From: Dyadobacter sp. CY312
GTDB lineage: Bacteria; Bacteroidota; Bacteroidia; Cytophagales; Spirosomataceae
Length of the DNA: 64,000 nucleotides
Direction: 5' to 3'
NCBI RefSeq assembly: GCF_021390535.1
Contig: NZ_JAJUXG010000001.1
Coordinates: 186,001-250,000, forward strand
Under the pieces are notes generated by a model. That model was not told where the DNA came from. It searched no databases and saw nothing but the letters and a program-made list of their open reading frames with translations. The translations under genes were made by a program, and so were the position numbers. Shown here piece by piece: positions 52,646 to 63,200 of the stretch. Position 1 is the first letter of the stretch. Each line of letters opens with the position of its first letter.

Positions 52646-53632
52646 TTAAACCGAAGCTTGCTGCGCTGCCAGTTTCATTTTCTTAATGTTTTTCTTCTGG
52701 CTTTTCAATCCCTGCAAGGGATGATAATGGTTGCTTTTGCTCACGTAGTAACCCGTTCCGTCGTAAATACGTTTTCCGGGATGCGCTTTGCATTCCGGAG
52801 AACATGCGCCTTCCATTTCCTCACCGCATTTGTGGCAAACCGGAACGTGCGTATTACATTCGGCATTTGCGCAGTTAATCATGCGGTCACATGGCTCATC
52901 GCAAATGTGACATTTCGAAATTACGGTAGGGTTGACACTATTCACATCCACTGTAATCCGGTTGTCGAAAACGTAACATTTTCCGTCAAAATTTTCACCT
53001 CCCTCTTCCAGTCCATAGCGTATGATCCCGCCATGAAGCTGATATACATCAGTAAAGCCTTTTTCAATCAGATATGCACTGGCCTTTTCGCACTTGATGC
53101 CACCGGTGCAGTAAGTAACAATTTTCTTGTCTTTCAAATGCTCGATCTCATGAACGTGATCAGGAAGCTCACGCAAATTATGCATGTCAAAAGTAATTGC
53201 CCCTTTAAATTTGCCAACCTCATGCTCGTAGTCCGAACGCATATCAACAAGCACCACTTCCGGGTCATTCAATAATGCTTTGAACTCTGATGGTTCCAGA
53301 TGTTTTCCGGTTCTAACCAAAGGATCAACACCAAGATCCGAATTTACAATCTCATCTTTCACCCGAACATGTAATTTCTGAAAGGCAATTGTATCATGTT
53401 CCTCAATCTTGAACTGAACATGTGCGAAACGAGCGTCTGAGCGAACGTAGTTCATATATGCTTCGCAATCTTCCGGCGTGCCCGAAACAGTTCCATTCAA
53501 GCCTTCCGGAGCAATAATAATTCTGCCCAACAGGTTGTTCTCGACGCAAAATAAATGATGTTCGTCGCGATATACCTCCGTATTTTCGATAGGAGAATAG
53601 CAGTAATATAAAATAACCTTAAATGGCTTCAT
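52646..53632 (-). CDS. trhO: tRNA uridine(34) hydroxylase TrhO (rhodanese-related)
   Basis: The product has 328 residues from the ATG at 53632. A start at 53668 is possible but adds 12 residues before the family's MKPFKVILYYCYSPI. The rhodanese domain has VTYCTGGIKCEKASAYLIEKGF with the active Cys. LHGGIIRYGLEEGGENFDGKCYVFDNR and a C-terminal Cys-rich segment (CHICDEPCDRMINC, CHKCGEEMEGAC) match YceA/TrhO. The enzyme hydroxylates U34 in some tRNAs using O2. It is flanked upstream by a 5' hairpin and a -7 box. Confidence 0.95.
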   Translation of the reverse strand: MKPFKVILYYCYSPIENTEVYRDEHHLFCVENNLLGRIIIAPEGLNGTVSGTPEDCEAYMNYVRSDARFAHVQFKIEEHDTIAFQKLHVRVKDEIVNSDLGVDPLVRTGKHLEPSEFKALLNDPEVVLVDMRSDYEHEVGKFKGAITFDMHNLRELPDHVHEIEHLKDKKIVTYCTGGIKCEKASAYLIEKGFTDVYQLHGGIIRYGLEEGGENFDGKCYVFDNRITVDVNSVNPTVISKCHICDEPCDRMINCANAECNTHVPVCHKCGEEMEGACSPECKAHPGKRIYDGTGYYVSKSNHYHPLQGLKSQKKNIKKMKLAAQQASV

Positions 53633-53688
53633 TAACTTAAATTTGTCTTGTGGAATGTTACACTCCAAAGTTTAACATTTGAAACAGC

Positions 53689-53708
53689 GGCAGGCTCATC
53701 TGCCTGCC
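53689..53708 (-). promoter_or_regulatory. 5' leader hairpin of trhO
   Basis: A 7-bp perfect stem (ggcaggc / gcctgcc) with a 6-base loop lies 56 bp before the trhO start. It would be at the very 5' end of the transcript if the TATATTTG box (53729-53722) is used. It may stabilise the mRNA. No T run follows, so it is not a terminator. Confidence 0.4.
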
Positions 53709-53721
53709 ATCGAAATCGCTG

Positions 53722-53729
53722 CAAATATA
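53722..53729 (-). promoter_or_regulatory. Possible -7 element of trhO
   Basis: On the minus strand the box reads TATATTTG, an exact TAnnTTTG match, 90 bp before the trhO start. No clear -33 TTG at the normal spacing was found. Confidence 0.4.
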
Positions 53730-53801
53730 CGAATATTGCAAGTTTATAGAAAATGGTGAGAAACTGACTTTCATCAACCTTCACTATTCGACGCAATTTT
53801 C

Positions 53802-53809
53802 TACTTTTG
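53802..53809 (+). promoter_or_regulatory. Possible -7 element of the deoxynucleoside kinase gene
   Basis: TACTTTTG fits TAnnTTTG and lies 49 bp before the start codon. No -33 element is seen at the usual spacing. Confidence 0.35.
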
Positions 53810-53858
53810 CAAAAATCTCCCGATGAGTTAACCATTCATTTATCATTATAATTCAGCT

Positions 53859-54473
53859 ATGCACATCGCTATCGTAGGAAATATCGGCGCAGGTAAAACC
53901 ACTCTGACCCAGATGCTGGGAGCACATTACAAATGGGACGTGATGTATGAAGCAGTGGAGGGAAACCCTTATCTGGCCAGTTTCTATGAGGATATGGAGC
54001 GCTGGGCATTCAATCTGCAAATTTATTTCCTCAACAGCCGTTTTGCACAGGTTCAGCAGATTCGCTCAACAACTTACGCAACCATCATTCAGGACCGCAC
54101 CATTTACGAGGATGCTTACATTTTTGCAAGAAACCTGTACGAATCCCAAATCATGTCAGAGCGTGATTATCAGACATACCTTCTGCTGTTCAATTCCATC
54201 ATCAATACTGTTTCTCAGCCGGACCTGCTCATATACCTGAAAGCGGATATCCCCAAACTTGTTTCCCAGATCAAGAAAAGAGGAAGGGATTTTGAGTCGG
54301 ATATTTCCACGGAATATCTTGAAAGCCTGAATGTTTACTACGAGGATTTTGCCAAAAACTATGATCATGGCCGTCTTCTCGAAATAGATGTCAACAACAT
54401 GGACTTTGCCAACAACGCCGCTGACTTTAAGTTCATAACCGAGAAGCTGGATAAGGAGTTGTTTTACGTATAA
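53859..54473 (+). CDS. Deoxynucleoside kinase
   Basis: The product has 204 residues. The P-loop is VGNIGAGKTTLT (residues 6-17), followed by WDVMYEAVEGNPYLASFYED with a substrate-binding Glu. IIQDRTIYEDAYIFARNL contains the DR[TS] motif that stabilises the nucleoside. The C-terminal segment has IKKRGRDFESDI, the lid region. It phosphorylates deoxynucleosides (deoxyadenosine, deoxyguanosine or pyrimidine type) in salvage. The exact preference is not readable. It is divergent from trhO and ends at a strong terminator. Confidence 0.95.
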   Translation: MHIAIVGNIGAGKTTLTQMLGAHYKWDVMYEAVEGNPYLASFYEDMERWAFNLQIYFLNSRFAQVQQIRSTTYATIIQDRTIYEDAYIFARNLYESQIMSERDYQTYLLLFNSIINTVSQPDLLIYLKADIPKLVSQIKKRGRDFESDISTEYLESLNVYYEDFAKNYDHGRLLEIDVNNMDFANNAADFKFITEKLDKELFYV

Positions 54474-54492
54474 TTATTTGAAGCTTAAAGGT

Positions 54493-54529
54493 AAAAAATG
54501 CATTCAGAACACCTGAATGCATTTTTTTT
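54493..54529 (+). terminator. Intrinsic terminator of the deoxynucleoside kinase gene
   Basis: A 15-bp perfect stem (aaaaaatgcattcag / ctgaatgcatttttt) with a 5-base loop ends in a T run. It begins 20 bp after the stop codon. Confidence 0.92.
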
Positions 54530-54621
54530 GTGACCAGTATTAAATTTACGGTGTATCAGCAATAACTCGAAATAGAGTTTACCGATGCTAAGATAGTTAT
54601 CAGACATTACCCTACTCTTTC

Positions 54622-54958
54622 CTGAAAATTCAACGAAAATCGACTTTCGTATCAATTAGCATCCTATTGCTGTGCTTGCATTTTTTAGTAGGTTGCGAAA
54701 ACAAAAATCAATTGATCCCGGGAAGTTTTAATGGGTTCGATAAGATTGTTAAAATAGTTATAACTAAACCTATACAATCGGATTACTTTCTTGGCGTAGA
54801 CAGTAATGGAATTAATTGAAGTCTAACTGCTTATGATAATCAAGGTGATACAATTTTACGCATCGGGTATAGACACATTATTTTTCAAGGTCGATGTTCT
54901 GAAAGGTGGTCGGCCGATTGAGCTTACCATCCCCGTAGCCGCATGGGAGAGAGTTTAA
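54622..54958 (+). pseudogene. Decayed small lipoprotein gene
   Basis: A lipoprotein-like reading can be followed from 54622: basic start KIQRKST, a hydrophobic stretch ISILLLCLHFLVG and a cysteine (LVGCENKNQ). No ATG begins it. The codon at 54622 is CTG. The frame stops at a TGA at 54817-54819, then reads on as SLTAYDNQGDTI until another frame takes over with DTLFFKVDVLKGG and IELTIPVAAWERV, ending at a TAA at 54956-54958. So there is a lost start, an internal stop and a frameshift near 54863. I recognise no family. It is probably a remnant of a gene of about 110 codons. Confidence 0.55.
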
Positions 54959-55257
54959 TGTTTACTAAAAACAATTAAATATCAATAAAATTATGTGTCA
55001 AATTAACACACTTGGTAAAATTGGTTATATTTGTATATAATTTTGTCAAATTCCTTTAATGGTAAACTAGTGTTATTAAAGGAAGGGAGATGGAAGGATC
55101 AACAGTTAATTGTGAAATCTATTGGTTAGGTTCGAAAATGTCAAATTGTATAAAAAACGTGCAGTTGCTTAGGTTGTAAGCTTAATTAGATTGACTTATC
55201 CCCATAGCAAAGCATTATCTATCAGCAGTCAGGTCCATATCTCAAATTGCTCCGTGT
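54959..55257. promoter_or_regulatory. Leader of the hybrid two-component gene with a 10-bp dyad
   Basis: This 300-bp AT-rich stretch holds a perfect inverted repeat, ttcctttaat (55051-55060) and attaaaggaa (55075-55084), with a 14-base spacer containing actagt. Two TAnnTTTG boxes are near it (TATATTTG at 55026-55033, TAATTTTG at 55038-55045). The dyad could be an operator for autoregulation. It lies about 175 bp before the start codon. Confidence 0.4.
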
Positions 55258-58200
55258 ATGATTTTACCTCTCAAACTTGAAGTACTGACGTGGCGGATAC
55301 TTGTAATATTGTATTTATGTCCTGCGTCACAGGTTTGGGTTAAGGCACAGGATCTACCTCTAAAATTTTCATATCTTACTGTTGATAATGGTTTGTCACA
55401 CACTGACACCAGAGATATCAGACAGGATTCCACTGGTTTTATCTGGATTGCGACCTTGTATGGTCTCAGCAGATATGATGGTCATACAATCAAAAAATTT
55501 TACAACTCAAATCACCCGCTCAATAACGCCGCCAAAAACAGAATACAAAGTCTGGCTATTGGCAGTAATGGTAGGATCTGGTTGGCTACCGAGGGTGGCA
55601 TTCAATGTTTTGACTCCAAAAAGGAGAGATACCTGGACTGCGATCCAAGGATAAAATACTCAAAAAGTCAAAATCCCAAGAAGATAGTCGAATTGAGTAG
55701 TAATACAATTGCAGTTTTAATCGGTGCTGAGTTAAAACTATATAATGTATCTGGCGAGCGTATTACTGCAAATGATTTACACAATCCCAAGAACACAAAT
55801 TTTACTGACTTTGCGATTGACAAAAATGGTGTGGTTTATTTATCAGCAAATAATGGAGTATGGACTCTGGATCACAATTTTAGCTTCAAACACTATGAGG
55901 TAATAAGTAAAGCTGGAACGGTCAGTGAAGTGATCTCAAGAGTTTTTTTTAACCAAAAAAATGAATTGCTATTATATGTAGGAAACAAGCTTCTGTGTAT
56001 AGATCAAACTTTTAAAATCGAGACAAGTACACATCGCCCGGTATTTGGGAAAATGTATGTGTATCAGGAAACATTAATTCCCAGAGGACTAGCACTTCTG
56101 GATTTGGTCCAGGATAAGTGGTTCAGATATTGGATTTCTTCCGAAGGAGGGCTCATATCTTTGGACCACAAACTGGGATCTAATAGGTTGATTACCACTG
56201 ACAGTTTTGTAAAAAGCCTGAATACAAACTCTCTTACCCGATTGTTTATTGACAGAAGTGGATGTCTTTGGGCTAGTACGTATGGAGGAGGAGTGAATTT
56301 CTGTGATCTGAATCCCAAATTATTTTATACTTTTCAGAAGAACCCGCAGATCACAAACGGGTTGTCAGGAAACGTGATTAAGGCTGTTCTTGAAGAGAAC
56401 GAAAACAAGGTCTGGATTGGGACCAACACCACTGGCCTTAATGAATATAACTTCAAGACTAAAGTTTATAAACACTATAGTACCAACAGTCCCATAAAAC
56501 TTAAAAGCAATCAGGTTAGTGCTTTGGTTTTTGATCAGGATCATAACTTGTGGGTTGGAACCGGAAAAGGAATTGATATTCTTAAAGCTGACAAAGTCGC
56601 AGACTTTATCGGACTAGACAAACTTCCCACACAAACCATAACCGCATTAAGCAAAGATTGCTATGGAAACATTTGGTTTTCGCTTTATAATGAACGGATC
56701 GGTTGTGTAGTACGGAGGGAGAATAAAATTATCAGGGTACTTTATTACGGTGAGGGACATTATATTTCTGCTGATGAAAATATTCCTGAAATCATGGTAG
56801 CCAACATGGATGGCGTGAGGCGCTACCTTGTCAATGAAGATGGATTGATTCTCAAAAGCTTTCATTACAGTGTTAATGGCAAAGCCAACTCTCTGAGTTC
56901 TCCTTATGCCTGGCCAATAAAAAAGCAAAACGACAGTACCTATTGGATTGGCACTATGGGAGGGGGACTTAACAGGCTGATTGTGCGTAAAAACAATACT
57001 TATACTATAAGTTCGTACAGAGAAGATGATGGGATTTTCAACGATGTAGAAAGCATTGAAATTGATGGCCAGGGAAAAATCTGGATGGGAGGCAATGGTC
57101 TGCAATGTTTTGACCCTAAAACAAAAAAACTTGTTACCTATGACCAAAAAAGTGGTTTACAGGGAAATAGTTTCAAAGTTGGAGCATCTTATACAGGTAA
57201 AAACGGAAGGTTATATTTTGGTGGAGTTAACGGGCTCAACTACTTTAATCCCGATAGTATAAAGACTAGTGGGGTAAGTGTGCGTCCGGTTTTTACAGAT
57301 ATCATTGTCAATAATAAAAAGGTAAACGTTGGCAATAAAGACAATCCCGTTCCTGAATTGGAACACGTCATAAATCACAGCAACAGCCTGCATTTGGATT
57401 ATAGACAGAATAATTTTGTGATTTATTTCTCATCAATGCAGTTTTCCAATCCACTGGTATGTAAGTATAGATACAAACTGGAAGGATTTGATACAGATTG
57501 GAAATACACTGATGGCACAAATCCTTCTGCATCATATACCAACCTTAACTATGAAAACTACACTTTGCTTGTTGAAGGGACAAATCATGATGGCGTTTGG
57601 GGATCTGATAGAGCAACGCTTGATATTTCCGTGTCGCCACCATGGTGGAAATCACCTATAGCAAACATTTTTTACAGCATACTGGTCATTACGGTGCTGG
57701 CAGGAATCTACATTTATCAAGCCAGATGGTTCAGGTTGAAAAGTGAATTAGCGGTTAGAAATATTGAGGAACAAAAAAGAGAAGAAATACACCAGCAACG
57801 TGAAGAGTTGTATCAACAGCAATTGGATTTTTTTACCAATATTTCTCATGAATTCCGTACACCATTAACACTGATACTTGGTCCGCTTGAAGGTTTGATG
57901 AAAGAAGCAACACGGTCGGAATACTTCGATTCATTCAAAATGATGCATCGAAATGCAAAACGGCTTATGAATTTGATCCACGAACTGATGAATTTCAGGA
58001 AGCTTTCGGACTCCGCGATAACACTGGAGGTTAAGAGGATATATGTGGACGCTTTTGTCAACAGAATTTATACAACATTTGAAGATCTTGGTTTAAATAA
58101 GAATATTCAGTTTGAAGTTTTTTGCCCGCATGAAAATGTAACGGCCTTTCTTGATGAACAAGTTGTGCAAAAGATTCTGCATAACTTGCTGGCCAATGCT

Positions 58201-59466
58201 TTCAAATATACTCAAGCTGGAGGGAGGGTGAGAATTGAGGTATTGCTTGATTTTCAAGAGCCTCAAAAAGCTCATGAAGCCGAGTTCAAACTACTGAGCA
58301 CCTTGCGGGCCGACCGCTATGTGTATTTTCGTATATTGGATACCGGTATTGGTATCTCTGCCGATTCGATCAGCCACATTTTTGACCGATATTATCGCGT
58401 TAGTAATGATCATTTGGGGTCGGGGATTGGACTTGCGCTTGTCAAAAAGCTCACACTTCTACATCAGGGAGATATTTATGTGTATAGCAATCGGCACGAG
58501 GGTACAGAAATTGTCATTGGCCTTCCCCTTGATGAACATAGTTATTTCAGTGAGAATTTATCAATAAGTGATCACATTTCATACCGTGGAGCAAGGCTTG
58601 AAAATGTAGATAATACAGACATTTTATACTTCAATACTCAAAAAAACGAGGTGGATCAACCTGTTCACCCGGATCAAAAAGCTCATGTTTTACTGGTTGA
58701 GGATAACGATGAATTAAGATTCTTTCTGAAAGAGCGGTTAAAACAAAACTATATAGTTTATGAGGCATTTGATGGAAAGCAAGGCTACGATATAGCTTGT
58801 GAAAAAATGCCTGATTTGATCATTAGTGATGTGATGATGCCAGTGATGAATGGAGTGGAATTATGCCGCAAAATAAAAAAAGGATTGGAGACAAGCCACA
58901 TTCCCTTTATCATTGTGTCAGCCAAAGAATCTCTTGAAGCACAGGTTTTGGGACTGGAATCCGGAGCGGACTACTATTTTCCTAAACCTTTAAGTGTGGA
59001 CATGCTTATGCTGACAGTGCATAATCTCTTCAATCAAAAGCGGAAACTGAGATCTAAATACACGAAAGATCATTATGTTGAGGCTTCGGATCGTGTACAT
59101 TCCATCAAGGATAAAGAGTTTTTGGACAAAGTCATAACCGTAATTGAAGACAATATTCAGACTCCGGATCTTGATGTTGAATTTATATGTCAGGAAATGT
59201 TTATCAGCAGGACAAAGCTGTATCAAAGAATTCAGGCTATAACAGGGCAATCCGTAGGCGATTTTATTCGTACTGCCAGGTTACAAAAAGCACTTCATCT
59301 ACTGACACACGAGGATATTTCAATCTCGGAAATAACGGCAAGGGTCGGTTACACAAGCACATCTTATTTTTCAACAGCTTTTAGAAAAGAGTTTGGTAAA
59401 TCACCATTGCAGTTTTTACAAACCATAAAGGCTACCCAAAAGGTCGAGCAATATAGCCAGGCGTGA
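55258..59466 (+). CDS. Hybrid two-component system sensor/regulator (HTCS)
   Basis: The product is a one-protein sensor, kinase, receiver and DNA-binding regulator of 1402 residues, typical of Bacteroidota glycan loci. After a signal sequence comes a periplasmic part built of Reg_prop beta-propeller repeats (GFIWIATLYGLSRYDG, HNLWVGTGKGIDIL, IWMGGNGLQCFDPK) and a Y_Y_Y domain. A membrane helix lies at about 800-820. HisKA has the phospho-accepting His864 (TNISHEFRTPLTLI), and the kinase domain ends in GSGIGLALVKKL. The receiver has Asp1191 (LIISDVMMPVMNG). The end is an AraC-type helix-turn-helix (ISEITARVGYTSTSYFSTAFRKEFG). Such proteins bind an oligosaccharide and switch on the neighbouring uptake genes. 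Confidence 0.96.
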   Translation: MILPLKLEVLTWRILVILYLCPASQVWVKAQDLPLKFSYLTVDNGLSHTDTRDIRQDSTGFIWIATLYGLSRYDGHTIKKFYNSNHPLNNAAKNRIQSLAIGSNGRIWLATEGGIQCFDSKKERYLDCDPRIKYSKSQNPKKIVELSSNTIAVLIGAELKLYNVSGERITANDLHNPKNTNFTDFAIDKNGVVYLSANNGVWTLDHNFSFKHYEVISKAGTVSEVISRVFFNQKNELLLYVGNKLLCIDQTFKIETSTHRPVFGKMYVYQETLIPRGLALLDLVQDKWFRYWISSEGGLISLDHKLGSNRLITTDSFVKSLNTNSLTRLFIDRSGCLWASTYGGGVNFCDLNPKLFYTFQKNPQITNGLSGNVIKAVLEENENKVWIGTNTTGLNEYNFKTKVYKHYSTNSPIKLKSNQVSALVFDQDHNLWVGTGKGIDILKADKVADFIGLDKLPTQTITALSKDCYGNIWFSLYNERIGCVVRRENKIIRVLYYGEGHYISADENIPEIMVANMDGVRRYLVNEDGLILKSFHYSVNGKANSLSSPYAWPIKKQNDSTYWIGTMGGGLNRLIVRKNNTYTISSYREDDGIFNDVESIEIDGQGKIWMGGNGLQCFDPKTKKLVTYDQKSGLQGNSFKVGASYTGKNGRLYFGGVNGLNYFNPDSIKTSGVSVRPVFTDIIVNNKKVNVGNKDNPVPELEHVINHSNSLHLDYRQNNFVIYFSSMQFSNPLVCKYRYKLEGFDTDWKYTDGTNPSASYTNLNYENYTLLVEGTNHDGVWGSDRATLDISVSPPWWKSPIANIFYSILVITVLAGIYIYQARWFRLKSELAVRNIEEQKREEIHQQREELYQQQLDFFTNISHEFRTPLTLILGPLEGLMKEATRSEYFDSFKMMHRNAKRLMNLIHELMNFRKLSDSAITLEVKRIYVDAFVNRIYTTFEDLGLNKNIQFEVFCPHENVTAFLDEQVVQKILHNLLANAFKYTQAGGRVRIEVLLDFQEPQKAHEAEFKLLSTLRADRYVYFRILDTGIGISADSISHIFDRYYRVSNDHLGSGIGLALVKKLTLLHQGDIYVYSNRHEGTEIVIGLPLDEHSYFSENLSISDHISYRGARLENVDNTDILYFNTQKNEVDQPVHPDQKAHVLLVEDNDELRFFLKERLKQNYIVYEAFDGKQGYDIACEKMPDLIISDVMMPVMNGVELCRKIKKGLETSHIPFIIVSAKESLEAQVLGLESGADYYFPKPLSVDMLMLTVHNLFNQKRKLRSKYTKDHYVEASDRVHSIKDKEFLDKVITVIEDNIQTPDLDVEFICQEMFISRTKLYQRIQAITGQSVGDFIRTARLQKALHLLTHEDISISEITARVGYTSTSYFSTAFRKEFGKSPLQFLQTIKATQKVEQYSQA

Positions 59467-60209
59467 GACTCGTTGTTATATTTTACTGGATAGCCAAAGA
59501 TGTATGCATCGGTCTTGATGATCATCCAAATTCTCATTAAAGTTAGATCACCTGCAAGATTGGACTCCATTCTTTCAGTATTGATCTGCTTTTAGCATTT
59601 TTTACCTTCATTTCTGTATCGACAAACTCTTTTTCAAACTTCCGCTCTTCTCCGAGAGGAGGTCATAGTAGAGCAGCTATTCTAATGCGTCTTACACCTT
59701 AGTGATAAATTTAGGATTACCACAATCTTATTAACGCCAAGGTTTGGGCAGTCTTTCCGAGTTATGCTATTTGCGATTCGCATATGCCGTAGAAACGATT
59801 AAGTACATAATCGTCGAGTGTGTTCTTTTTGTAAGAAAAATTTAAATTTTTCTCCTACACATTCCCATGGTGCTATTGCCGACAATTTTGACCAGGCAAT
59901 AAGGAGCCAAAATTCAAATTTGCCCTTTCTGAGCTCCAAAGGCGTAAATTATGTACGATTGGAATATTTAAATGTACGATATCGAAACATTTTCAAGCTG
60001 GATTGTAATTCCTTTGCCAGAGTCAAGATGCAGTTTAAAGCACTGATTCAAACATGGCATCTGTACAAAATGCATGTGAGGGGAAAAACAAAAATGCATA
60101 GCAGATGGTACATGCATGACCAAATAAAAGCTCATTTTTTTATCTGTTTTTGGAGTGCCATAGTACGCACATTTATCAATTTATGAAACCAATTTTAACC
60201 AATCAGTTT
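59467..60209. other. Long intergenic region upstream of the dehydrogenase-type gene
   Basis: About 740 bp without a gene I can support. It contains a 20-bp perfect palindrome (59834-59853, agaaaaattt / aaatttttct) and a 7-bp inverted repeat acgatta / taatcgt at 59794-59813. A reading frame at 59818-60186 has no family features and atypical composition. The region probably holds the control sites of the downstream genes. Confidence 0.5.
59834..59853. promoter_or_regulatory. 20-bp perfect palindrome upstream of the dehydrogenase-type gene
   Basis: The sequence agaaaaattt joined to aaatttttct is identical on both strands. It lies 357 bp before the presumed start. It is a candidate regulator site, though AT-rich palindromes can arise by chance. 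Confidence 0.35.
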
Positions 60210-63200
60210 ATGAAGGCAAGGAAAACTTTTGGCCTGTCCTTGGCGGGCTGCGTTCTCATGGTAGTAATGGCGGCTTTTTACCAACGCACCAACCCGAGTA
60301 CTTTCAGCGGTTCTACAATTGACAGTTTGTACAAGGATTTGACAGATGAACAAAAAAGATCTCCTAAATACGCCACTGCTGGATTGTCGGTTAGCGAAGG
60401 ATTGGAAGCGACTCTTTTCGCATCGGAACCCACTCTTGTCAACCCTACAAATATTGATATTGACTATCGGGGTAGGGTTTGGGTATGTGAAGCATACAAT
60501 TATCGTCCGGCTATCACGGGAAATCCGACCAACAGCGAAGGGGATCGGATATTGATTTTGGAGGATACTGATGGTGACGGCAAGTCTGATAAAACCACAG
60601 TATTTTATCAGGGGAAAGAAATTAATGCGCCTCTGGGTATATGGGTAATGGGTAACGATGTGATTGTCTCACAAAGCCCTTACGTATGGAAGTTTTCAGA
60701 TGTGGATGGTGATGGGAAAGCCGATAAAAAGGAAGTGATTTTTGAAGGGGTGGGCGGCGAGCAACACGATCATGGAATGCATGCATTTACATTTGGCCCT
60801 GACGGAAAATTATACTTCAATTTTGGAAACGAAGGCGGGCATCTTCTTGACGGGAAAGGAAAGCCGGTTATAGGAAAAGACGGACAACCTATCGATTTTA
60901 AAAAACTCAAACAGGGAATGGTGTTTCGCTGCGATCCCGACTTCAAAAACATAGAAGTGGTGGGTAATAATTTCCGAAACAATTTCGAAGTGGCTGTGGA
61001 TAGTTACGGAACCATGTGGCAATCGGATAATGATGATGATGGCAACAAGAGTGTGAGGATCAATTACGTGATGCAAAACGGTAATTATGGCTATACGGAT
61101 GAGTTGACCGGTGCAAGCTGGCGTGCAAATCGCACCAATGTTGAAGATTCAATTCCCCTGCGCCACTGGCATTTGAATGACCCGGGTGTGGTACCTAATT
61201 TATTACAGACCGGATCGGGATCGCCAACCGGAATGGTAGTGTATGAAGGACGTTTGCTGCCCAGGAAGTTTTGGGATCAGATGATTCACTGCGAGCCAGG
61301 TCACAATGTAGTCCGTTCTTATCCAGTTAAAAATTCGGGTGCCGGTTATACAGCCAGCATTGTTAACCTGGTGGATGGTAAAAGAGATCAGTGGTTTCGA
61401 CCATCGGATGTTTGTGTTGCACCGGACGGCTCGCTGATCATATCGGACTGGTATGATCCGGGCGTGGGAGGCCATCAGGCAAAAGATCAAAGTAAGGGGC
61501 GTCTGTACCGGATTGCGCCTCCAAAAACATCGTACAAAATACCTGAAACAAATTTTTCAACTGCTGCGGGTGCCGTTTCTGCGCTACAAAGTCCTAACGT
61601 TTCCGTGCGTTATCTGGCCTGGACCGCATTGATGAAAATGGGTGCTGCGGCAAAGCCTGACCTTGAAAAATTATTAGTCAATAAGGAAAATCCAAGAATG
61701 AGCGCACGTGCGCTTTGGGCATTGGCAAATATTGATGTTTCAAATAAAACATATATTGAAAATGCCCTGAAGGATAAAAATCCTGACATGCGAATAGCTG
61801 CCATCCGGATTGTTGCTGAAAAACAAAGTCAGGATCTGGTAAAATATTTAGGTCAGGTCGTTAATGATGCGGATGCGCAGGTTCGCCGTGAATGTGCCCT
61901 GGCTTTATATGGAAGTAAGCTCAACGGTGCAGCGGATTTGTGGGCCACGTTAGCCAAACAGTATGATGGGAAAGACCGTTGGTATCTGGAAGCGCTTGGA
62001 ATTGGAGCTGAGGGGCAGTGGGATTCGTTTTTTACAGCCTGGCTGAAAATTGCTGGCCCCAGCCCTGTTGACAGCCAGGCTGGCAAGGATATCGTTTGGC
62101 GCTCACGTAGCAAGGAATCAGTTACCCTGCTGGCTTCCCTGGCGAGCGACAATGCGGTCGATTTGAAAAAGCGTTTACGCTATTTCCGTGCATTTGATTT
62201 TAATCCAGCGGCAAAGGAAAAATCTGCGGCCTTGGTTAAAATAATGAATGGAAATGCTGTAAATCAAAGTGAGATTAACGAGTTGGCATTGCGACATCTT
62301 GATCCGGATTTTGTAAAAAAATCACCCCAGGCGATGGCTTCGCTAAAAAAACTACTGGATGCATCTTATGGCACAGCAACTTATCTTGAATTGGTAGCAC
62401 GCTATGAGCTGGTTGGCGAAAACAAGCGTCTGCTTGATCTTGCATTGTCTGGTTCTCAGGTGAATTTGGTTAGGATGGCCGGGCAGCAATTATTAATACA
62501 GGGCGGTTCTGATCTGATATGGAAGACAATAAAAGGACAGGATAAAACCAAAGCCCAGGCCGTTCTATCTTCCATTAGATCCGCCGGAAGTAAAGAGTCA
62601 CTCGAAATTCTTGAAAAAGTTTCCCTTGATCCTTCATACTCTTTACCAGTCAGAACTGAGGCTGTCAAGTCGCTTGGAGGTACAATGAAAGGAGAGGATC
62701 AGGTTTTACTTTTATTAAAGTCAGATAAGCTATCGGGAGACCTGAAAATTGCCGCAGTTCAGGGCGTGAGTGGTGCATGGAGGCAATCTGTTAAAGTAGA
62801 AGCCGCTAGGTATCTGGAAGGCACTCTGACTAATACCAGAAAACATCCTGAATTAAAAGAGCTGACCGCCATGAAAGGAAATGCCTCAAAAGGTAAGGAG
62901 GTTTTCCAAGTGTACTGTTCTGTATGTCACCAGGTTAACAACACAGGAATGGACTTTGGTCCGAAACTGTCCGAAATAGGTAGCAAGCTACCCAAAGAGG
63001 CGTTGTACTCGGCTATATTCGAGCCAAATGCCGGTATTGGCTTCGGCTACGAAGGTTTCGAAGTAACCCTCAAAGACGGCTCCGTGGTAGCGGGAATTGT
63101 TTCAAGTAAAACCGAAACAGATCTTATTCTCAAATTTCCAGGCGGCTCAACCCAGGAATACAAAATGTCTCAGGTGAAATCAATGAAACAAATGAAGGAT

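Noticed and set aside
59818..60186. 122-residue open frame before the dehydrogenase-type gene
   Set aside because: It overlaps the dehydrogenase gene's start region, has no family features, and its composition resembles translated intergenic DNA.
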